A stretch of DNA of 10,940 bases. Source: Sulfuricurvum sp. Lineage in GTDB: Bacteria; Campylobacterota; Campylobacteria; Campylobacterales; Sulfurimonadaceae. Positions within the stretch are counted from its first letter, which is position 1, and every line of letters begins with the position of its first letter. The notes beneath the pieces were generated by a model, which was not told the origin of the DNA, did no database searches, and saw nothing but the letters and a program-made list of their open reading frames with translations. Below are positions 6,642-10,940 of this stretch, in pieces. The position numbers and the translations under genes are program-made. The stretch spans positions 1 through 10,940 of the forward strand of contig JAGXHZ010000078.1 in the NCBI GenBank assembly GCA_024635855.1. The letters are read 5' to 3'.

Positions 6642-7163
6642 TTATAACTTTACTTCTACTTTAGATGAGGCGCGAAGCGTTTCAGTTTTTTTGGTCATTT
6701 GTGCTTTGAATTTTTCCATTTTGATAAACTGCGTAATCTCGAATTTTGCTTTTTCGTACGGTACGGCTTTCCCGTTTTGTTTCATTTTCTCTTTGTTGGC
6801 ATCGTAAAATGTTTTGGTCTCTTTATCACTGACCGTGATTTTTGACATTTGTTGTTTCATCCACATGTCTACGGCGAGGTCATCGCGCAAGGCTGCGTAG
6901 GAGATTTTAAACTGAGGGGTATTTTGGATACCGCTTTTTACCACTTCGGCTTTGATGAGGTGTTGGTTGATGAGTTGATCGACTACTTGACGTTTCATTT
7001 TAGGATCGAGTTTATCAAATGTCATTCCGGGAATGGCTTTGCTCATAAATGTACTGGCATCTGCAGAAGTGATAGGTTGACCATTGACGATGGCGAGAGT
7101 TGCAGGAGCTGCGAAGGCGAATGTGGCGGCAGCTGCAAGAATAAGAGGTAAACGGTAAGTCAT
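6642..7163 (-). CDS. Periplasmic SurA/PEB4-type chaperone lacking the parvulin domain
   Basis: Protein of 173 residues with a signal peptide (cleavage near FAFAAPA, about residues 18-21). The mature start ATLAIVNGQPIT matches the opening of SurA/PEB4 chaperones (xVATVNGxxI). Helical N-domain features follow: DPKMKRQVVDQLINQHLIKAEVVKSG (53-78), a YAALRDDLAVDMWMKQQ helix, and VSDKETKTFYDANKEKMK (111-128). In C. jejuni PEB4 (273 residues) the parvulin prolyl isomerase domain comes here. In this protein the chain runs straight into the C-terminal helix (YEKAKFEITQFIKMEKFKAQM), which completes the chaperone lobe, and ends SSKVEVKL, like PEB4's SAKVEYK. It should therefore bind unfolded outer-membrane proteins without isomerase activity. 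Signal and C-terminal helix are intact, so it does not look degraded. AAAGGA precedes the ATG. It is second in a leftward pair. Confidence 0.82.
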   Translation of the reverse strand: MTYRLPLILAAAATFAFAAPATLAIVNGQPITSADASTFMSKAIPGMTFDKLDPKMKRQVVDQLINQHLIKAEVVKSGIQNTPQFKISYAALRDDLAVDMWMKQQMSKITVSDKETKTFYDANKEKMKQNGKAVPYEKAKFEITQFIKMEKFKAQMTKKTETLRASSKVEVKL

Positions 7164-7184
7164 TGTATTCCTTTAAGAGTATTT

Positions 7185-7647
7185 CTATTGGGTACAATTG
7201 TAACGAAAAATCCGTTTCATAACCTCTTCGCTGTTTGCTTTTCGTCCGTAAACTCTCTTTATTGTACCGAGAGCGATAGTGGTTAATCCACGCTAAGAAG
7301 ATAATAATCAAGAGTAAAACAGCACTCACTTCGTATCCGATAGCCCAGATTACAAAATACGAAGAGAGATTAAATTCTAAAAAGTATTCATAACTTGCAC
7401 GGGCAATAAATAAAAAGAGAAAAGAAAGCCCTATCAGATAAGGAAGTGTGAGGAGATAGACAAAGAAAACAGGACCTTCATATCCTTCGGGTGCAAATAC
7501 AAAATTACGATAATCAATGTCTTGGCTTAAAAAGTCTTCTTCTTTTTCTTTGTGTCGTGCAATACTGTCGTGCGAGAACTGCTTACCGCTGCTTCGATAG
7601 TCATTGGACATAAATGATTTTGGGTTCAGTTGCGATTTTAATTCCAT
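7185..7647 (-). CDS. Two-helix membrane protein, function unknown, probable frameshift near the 3' end
   Basis: I do not recognise the family. The N-terminal 55 residues are polar and charged (KEKEEDFLSQD). Two transmembrane helices follow, at about 60-82 and 97-119, then a basic tail (HYRSRYNK). ATG at 7647 has AAGG 8 bases upstream; a GTG at 7653 is less well placed. In the open frame the tail runs on to a stop at 7015-7017, overlapping the chaperone gene by 149 bases, with an implausible Cys/Ser/Arg/His-rich end. Shifting frame near 7253-7263 gives RVYGRKANSEEVMKRIFRYNCTQ and a stop at 7185-7187, 21 bases before the next ATG. That normal operon spacing is why this end is given. The shift could be a real mutation or a sequence error. 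A TACAAT (7684-7689, minus strand) likely starts the pair. Confidence 0.6.
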
Positions 7648-7683
7648 AGGCACTACCTTGGCTGCATCTCGTATAATCCTATT

Positions 7684-7689
7684 ATTGTA
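7684..7689 (-). promoter_or_regulatory. Candidate -10 box for the two-helix membrane protein and chaperone pair
   Basis: On the minus strand GCTACAAT carries TACAAT (7689 to 7684), placing the start near 7677, about 30 bases before the ATG at 7647. The stretch upstream (7700-7717) has no Pho-box-like repeat. No clear -35 is seen. Confidence 0.45.
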
Positions 7690-7714
7690 GCTTTTTTTAA
7701 GATAAAATCAACTA

Positions 7715-7790
7715 AAGGGGGAAAGTCCTCCATGATATGGCTTTATGGAGGGAAATTTATGCTTCGAAGGAGAATCGAAATAGTATTGTA
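7715..7790 (+). other. Possible leader peptide region with a hairpin over a strong ribosome site
   Basis: CCTCCAT (7727-7733) can pair with ATGGAGG (7745-7751). The 3' arm contains GGAGGG, 6 bases before an ATG (7759) that opens a 10-codon frame (MLRRRIEIVL). An in-frame ATG at 7730 gives a 19-codon version, with AAGGGGG upstream. A third purine run, AAGGAG, lies at 7767-7772. Whether any peptide is made is unknown. The segment lies upstream of the likely dgt promoter, so it is not clearly part of the dgt leader. Confidence 0.25.
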
Positions 7791-7801
7791 AAATGAAAAT
7801 G

Positions 7802-7830
7802 TTACAATAGTGTTAACCACATTGTATAAT
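7802..7830 (+). promoter_or_regulatory. Candidate dgt promoter
   Basis: TATAAT (7825-7830) is a full consensus -10, about 42 bases before the dgt ATG, with TTACAA (7802-7807) at the -35 position, 17 bases away. The same stretch holds GTTAC (7801) and GTTAA (7812), 11 bases apart, and an alternative -10, TACAAT (7803-7808). Which is used cannot be decided from sequence. Confidence 0.55.
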
Positions 7831-7871
7831 TTTAGATCATCGTTGGATATTTCTGCACTAAAAAGGTTTAT

Positions 7872-8972
7872 ATGAATCCGCAATACCGTTTTTTTGATAT
7901 AAGCTCCGATTTTCGTTCCCCTTACGCTCGTGACCGTGACCGAATCATTCACTCAGGGAGTTTTAGACGCCTTGAGTACAAAACTCAGGTTTTTCTCAAT
8001 TCTCAAGGAGATTTTTTCCGAACCCGACTGACGCACAGCATCGAAGTGAGTCAAATCGCCCGTTCCATCTGCTCTCATCTTGGGCTTCAAGAGTCGCTTG
8101 CAGAATCGATAGCCCTCGCGCACGATATGGGGCATACCCCTTTTGGACACATCGGGGGAGATACTCTTGATGAGTGTTTGAAAAAAGAGGGATTCAAAAA
8201 CGGATTTGAGCACAACTATCAAAGCTTTCGGGTTGTAACGTTGTTAGAGCAGCGTTATAAAGCATTTTTGGGACTTAATTTGACTTATGCAACTCTTGAA
8301 GGGATTTTGAAGCATTCGTACCCGTATAATAAATCTTTTTTACCGGAGGCAATACGGGATGCTTTTGTTTTGGATACGCACCCAAGCATCGAAGCAATGA
8401 TCGTCGATCGTGCCGATGAAATAGCCTATATCAGTCATGATATTGATGATGGTGTGGCATCTGGGCTTATCTCGTTCGAATCTCTTAAATCCAGTGAACT
8501 GATTCAAACTATCTTGCAAAAAGTGTACGATGAGGGGATACATGAAGATGAAGATGAGATGTTTCGATACCGTTTTAGCTCGCATCTCATTAACCATCTG
8601 GTCTATTCTCTTTTGGAAGAGTCGCGAGACAAAATTGATAACACACGCGTGTTAGCTTCGGTTATTTCCGCATCCGAGCCGATACCAATCGGATTTTCCG
8701 TAGAGCTCGAAACACAGATTAAAAAACTCAAAAAAATATTATTCCAAAGTCTCTATCAGCACAAAGACATTATGCGGAAAATGTTTGCAGGAAAACAAGC
8801 GATTATCGGATTGTTTAATGCCCTTATGGAAGAACCAAAAATGCTTCCACCCTATTATCTCAATCAGTTAAGTCTACGGAACAAACATCGTGTTATCAGT
8901 GATTACATCGCGAGTTTATCGGATCGGTACGCTATGAAGCTTTACAATGAGCTGTATGGGAGAGAAGGGTGA
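7872..8972 (+). CDS. dgt: Deoxyguanosinetriphosphate triphosphohydrolase (dGTPase), HD superfamily
   Basis: Cytoplasmic enzyme of 366 residues that cleaves dGTP (and often other dNTPs) to the deoxynucleoside and tripolyphosphate, adjusting dNTP pools. The family opening HSGSFRRLEYKTQVF (27-41) precedes the HD metal site: H55 in TRLTHSIEV, H84-D85 in AHDMGHTPFGHIGG, and D182 in DRADEIAYISHDIDDG. Further conserved histidines are H89, H93, H114 and H148. It is shorter than E. coli Dgt (505 residues) and fits the compact type common outside enterobacteria, which may act on several dNTPs. The ATG at 7872 has AAAAGG 5 bases upstream. Its stop overlaps the next gene's GTG as GTGA, so the two are probably translated together. 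Confidence 0.93.
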   Translation: MNPQYRFFDISSDFRSPYARDRDRIIHSGSFRRLEYKTQVFLNSQGDFFRTRLTHSIEVSQIARSICSHLGLQESLAESIALAHDMGHTPFGHIGGDTLDECLKKEGFKNGFEHNYQSFRVVTLLEQRYKAFLGLNLTYATLEGILKHSYPYNKSFLPEAIRDAFVLDTHPSIEAMIVDRADEIAYISHDIDDGVASGLISFESLKSSELIQTILQKVYDEGIHEDEDEMFRYRFSSHLINHLVYSLLEESRDKIDNTRVLASVISASEPIPIGFSVELETQIKKLKKILFQSLYQHKDIMRKMFAGKQAIIGLFNALMEEPKMLPPYYLNQLSLRNKHRVISDYIASLSDRYAMKLYNELYGREG

Positions 8973-10198
8973 GCTCATCCGCTAAAGTTGCGATACTAGG
9001 TGGTGGTGCGAGCGGATTGATGGCGGCACTCTTTGCCTCACGTGCAGGGGCAAATGTCACGATCTATGAGCACAACAACAGTGTCGGGAAAAAGATATTA
9101 GCTTCGGGAAATGGGCGTTGCAATATTATTAACACAACCGTTTCTTCTGAAGACTATGCAGGGATCGACCCCTCTTTTACCGCGTATGCGCTGGAGCAAC
9201 TTCCCTTTGAAGACTTTGAGACGTTTTGCCACTCAATAGGACTGCTTTTGGAGTGTAAGAGCGATGGACGCTGCTATCCGCTCTCAAACGAAGCTAAAGC
9301 GGTGCTTATCGCTTTTAAAAGTGCAGTAGCCGATGCAGGTGTCAAAATTCTTACCGAAAAAAAAGTAACAGCACTTACCAAAGAGAAAAAAGGGTTTGTT
9401 GTTCACTGTGAGGATAACAAAAGTATTTACGATAAGGTACTTATTGCAACAGGTTCGCAGGCCGCACCGCAACTGGGTGCCACGGATGACGGGTATCGTT
9501 TCGCGCACTCTTTTGGTCACGAAATCATCCCTCAGTATCCCTCGCTAGTTCAACTGCATCTAAACTCCAAAATTCATCATAAAATGGCAGGGGTCAAAAC
9601 CTTTGCCGAAGTGACACTAACCGTCAATAACAAACCACTAACCAAAGTGCAAGGAGATATTCTCTTTGCCAGCTATGGGATTTCGGGTTTGGCTATTTTG
9701 GATATCAGTCAAAGGGCTTCGTATGCACTTATGAACAATCAGCGTGTTTCGATAGCAATTAATCTTCTTCCTAATTTTGATCCTCAAACGCTGTGGACTA
9801 CTCTTGAAAAGCTTTTTAACGATGTGCCCAACCGACCGATCGAAACCGTTCTTTCCACACTGCTTCCGAGTAAAACGATTGTCCACCTTTGTGAGGAAAT
9901 AGCACTTAACCCTTTAAAATCTGTCTCTACTCTTTCAGAAAAAGAACTCCAAAAACTCATCTATCTCATTCAAAACTGGAAATTCGAGGTCAATGGGACG
10001 CATGGATTTAAACACGCGGAAGTCAGTGGTGGCGGTATTGCAACAGCACAGATAAATGATAAAACTATGGAGTCAAAGTTGGTAAAAGGGCTTTATTTCG
10101 CGGGTGAAGTTCTAGATATAGTCGGACGACGTGGAGGTTATAATTTTAACTTTGCATGGGCTAGCGGGATGATTGCGGGAAAAGAGATGGCTAAATAA
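8969..10198 (+). CDS. HI0933/YhiN/BaiN-type FAD-dependent oxidoreductase
   Basis: Flavoprotein of 409 residues, usual for the family. The FAD-binding Rossmann site is VAILGGGASGLMAA (7-20), with E34 at the end of the second strand. The signature KKILASGNGRCNI (41-53) follows. Near the C terminus are EVSGGGIA (351-358) and GLYFAGEVLDIVGRRGGYNFNFAWASGMIAG (374-404), which closes over the flavin. Members are widespread but mostly uncharacterised; some databases name them aminoacetone oxidase-like or BaiN-like, and no substrate can be inferred here. The start is GTG at 8969, overlapping the dgt stop as GTGA, with GGAG (8959-8962) 6 bases upstream. The next in-frame starts would damage the Rossmann motif. 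It ends just before a palindromic repeat. Confidence 0.9.
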   Translation: MSSSAKVAILGGGASGLMAALFASRAGANVTIYEHNNSVGKKILASGNGRCNIINTTVSSEDYAGIDPSFTAYALEQLPFEDFETFCHSIGLLLECKSDGRCYPLSNEAKAVLIAFKSAVADAGVKILTEKKVTALTKEKKGFVVHCEDNKSIYDKVLIATGSQAAPQLGATDDGYRFAHSFGHEIIPQYPSLVQLHLNSKIHHKMAGVKTFAEVTLTVNNKPLTKVQGDILFASYGISGLAILDISQRASYALMNNQRVSIAINLLPNFDPQTLWTTLEKLFNDVPNRPIETVLSTLLPSKTIVHLCEEIALNPLKSVSTLSEKELQKLIYLIQNWKFEVNGTHGFKHAEVSGGGIATAQINDKTMESKLVKGLYFAGEVLDIVGRRGGYNFNFAWASGMIAGKEMAK

Positions 10199-10204
10199 TA
10201 TTTT

Positions 10205-10271
10205 CGTCATTCCGTGCTACGGTCAGCGAATCCACAAAAATAATGGATCCCGTATCGAGTACGGGATGACG
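10205..10271. repeat. 67-bp dispersed-repeat-like palindromic element, possible two-way terminator
   Basis: The ends CGTCATTCCGT (10205-10215) and ACGGGATGACG (10261-10271) are inverse copies with one G-T pair. Inside, GAATCCA and TGGATCC also pair around an A-rich centre. Each arm can fold alone: CCG-TGCTA-CGG, and CCCGTA-TCGAG-TACGGG (10249-10265). From memory, GTCATTCC-ATCCA-TGGATCC-GGATGAC elements are dispersed in many proteobacterial genomes as non-coding units, like a MITE. It fills nearly the whole gap between the convergent flavoprotein and typA genes and could stop transcription from both sides. Confidence 0.7.
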
Positions 10272-10279
10272 GAGAATTA

Positions 10280-10940
10280 TTACTTTTTAGCGTAACGTTT
10301 ACGGTCAGTTGGATCCAACCATTTTTTACGGATACGGATAGTAAGAGGAGTTACTTCAAGAAGTTCATCATCTTCGATCCATTCAAGTGCACGCTCAAGG
10401 TTCATATCACGTGGTGGTATGAGTTTGATCGCTTCATCTGCTCCTGATGAACGGACGTTTGATTGCGCTTTTCCTTTGATCGGGTTAACGTCAAGGTCAT
10501 TGGTTCGGCTGTGCTCACCAACGATCATCCCTTTGTATACTTTTGTTTGAGGATTAACAAACAATACTCCACGCTCTTGCAAGTTTGCAAGGGAGAATGC
10601 CAACGTAACACCGTCTTCCATAGAAGTCAATGCTCCGTACTGACGGCTCTCAACACCACTTGCTGTGTATGGGCGGAATTCAAGGAATGAGTGGTTCATA
10701 ACACCCTCACCTTTGGTTTCTGTCAAAAATTGTCCACGGAAACCGATAAGTCCACGTGCAGGGATAACGAACTCTACGCGTGTAAAGCCCTCACCCATTG
10801 GAACCATTGCTGTCATTTCCGCTTTACGACGACCAAGACGCTCAATGATACTTCCTGCAAATTCTTGAGGAAGGTCAACGACTAGGTGCTCGAATGGCTC
10901 ACATTTGACCCCTTCGATTTCACGTATGATAACTTCCGGA
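10280..10940 (-). CDS. typA: Ribosome-associated GTPase TypA/BipA, C-terminal part, cut by window end
   Basis: The visible 220 residues are the C-terminal end of TypA/BipA, a translational GTPase of the EF-G type that binds the ribosome and helps growth and assembly under stress or cold. The frame is open to the window edge, so the N-terminal GTPase domain and start are outside. Seen here are the end of one domain ([19 protein letters not shown]), the EF-G-like domain V ([22 protein letters not shown]) and the hallmark [22 protein letters not shown], with [13 protein letters not shown]. The TypA-specific C-terminal domain follows ([30 protein letters not shown]). It ends RYAKK. It is convergent with the flavoprotein gene, with the palindromic repeat between them. 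Confidence 0.95.
   Translation of the reverse strand, partial: PEVIIREIEGVKCEPFEHLVVDLPQEFAGSIIERLGRRKAEMTAMVPMGEGFTRVEFVIPARGLIGFRGQFLTETKGEGVMNHSFLEFRPYTASGVESRQYGALTSMEDGVTLAFSLANLQERGVLFVNPQTKVYKGMIVGEHSRTNDLDVNPIKGKAQSNVRSSGADEAIKLIPPRDMNLERALEWIEDDELLEVTPLTIRIRKKWLDPTDRKRYAKK

Noticed and set aside
7015..7184. The C-terminal tail of the two-helix membrane protein read to 7015
   Set aside because: It is a shifted reading of the chaperone's ribosome site, signal peptide and N terminus, with a composition (many C, S, R, H) unlike a real protein end.
10280..10816. typA region as a complete 178-residue gene starting at 10816
   Set aside because: The frame stays open to the window end with clear TypA sequence ([10 protein letters not shown], domain V), so it is the 3' part of a longer gene.
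1..10940. A new defence, mobile or secondary-metabolite system
   Set aside because: All larger genes fall in known housekeeping, phosphate-control or envelope families. There are no integrases, toxin-antitoxin pairs, CRISPR repeats or unusual multi-gene cassettes. dgt could act in phage defence elsewhere, but nothing here suggests it.

Overview
The window looks like chromosome of a free-living Campylobacterota (Epsilonproteobacteria) species of the Sulfuricurvum/Sulfurimonas type. This rests on protein resemblance (a PEB4-like chaperone, PhoU/PhoB/PhoR proteins, PstS), moderate GC, tight gene packing with 4-base start/stop overlaps, and recurrent TACAAT -10 boxes with weak or no -35. The genus is inference. 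No rRNA, tRNA, CRISPR array, prophage or transposase is visible.

Left part (1-4772) is a phosphate-starvation control region. A leftward operon phoU-phoB-phoR-cca starts at 3298. cca (CCA-adding enzyme) is cut by the window start and overlaps phoR by 4 bases. Divergent from it is pstS, the periplasmic phosphate-binding protein, which ends in a strong hairpin terminator. pstC, pstA and pstB are not adjacent. Next, also rightward, is a porin-like outer-membrane protein (4773-6107). The promoters of phoU, pstS and the porin share one layout: two 7-base half-sites of the xxGTAAC type, 11 bases apart, ending exactly 10 bases before TACAAT. This is the spacing of a PhoB box, with half-sites that differ from the E. 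coli CTGTCAT. The inferred circuit is that PhoR senses, PhoU restrains, PhoB binds these boxes, the porin admits phosphate or anions through the outer membrane, PstS captures phosphate, and the operon controls itself.

Middle part (6108-7871) holds a REP-like palindrome, a small single-pass membrane protein, and a convergent leftward pair. The pair is a two-helix membrane protein, which appears frameshifted near its 3' end, and a periplasmic SurA/PEB4-type chaperone that lacks the parvulin domain.

Right part (7872-10940) holds dgt (dGTP triphosphohydrolase) overlapped by 4 bases with a HI0933/YhiN/BaiN-type flavoprotein. A 67-bp palindromic repeat then fills the gap before the convergent, window-truncated typA/bipA gene.

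Most genes are ordinary housekeeping or regulatory genes. The points most worth a second look are the shared Pho-box geometry, the parvulin-less chaperone, the probable frameshift, the hairpin-rich pstS 3'UTR and the two dispersed-repeat-like palindromes.
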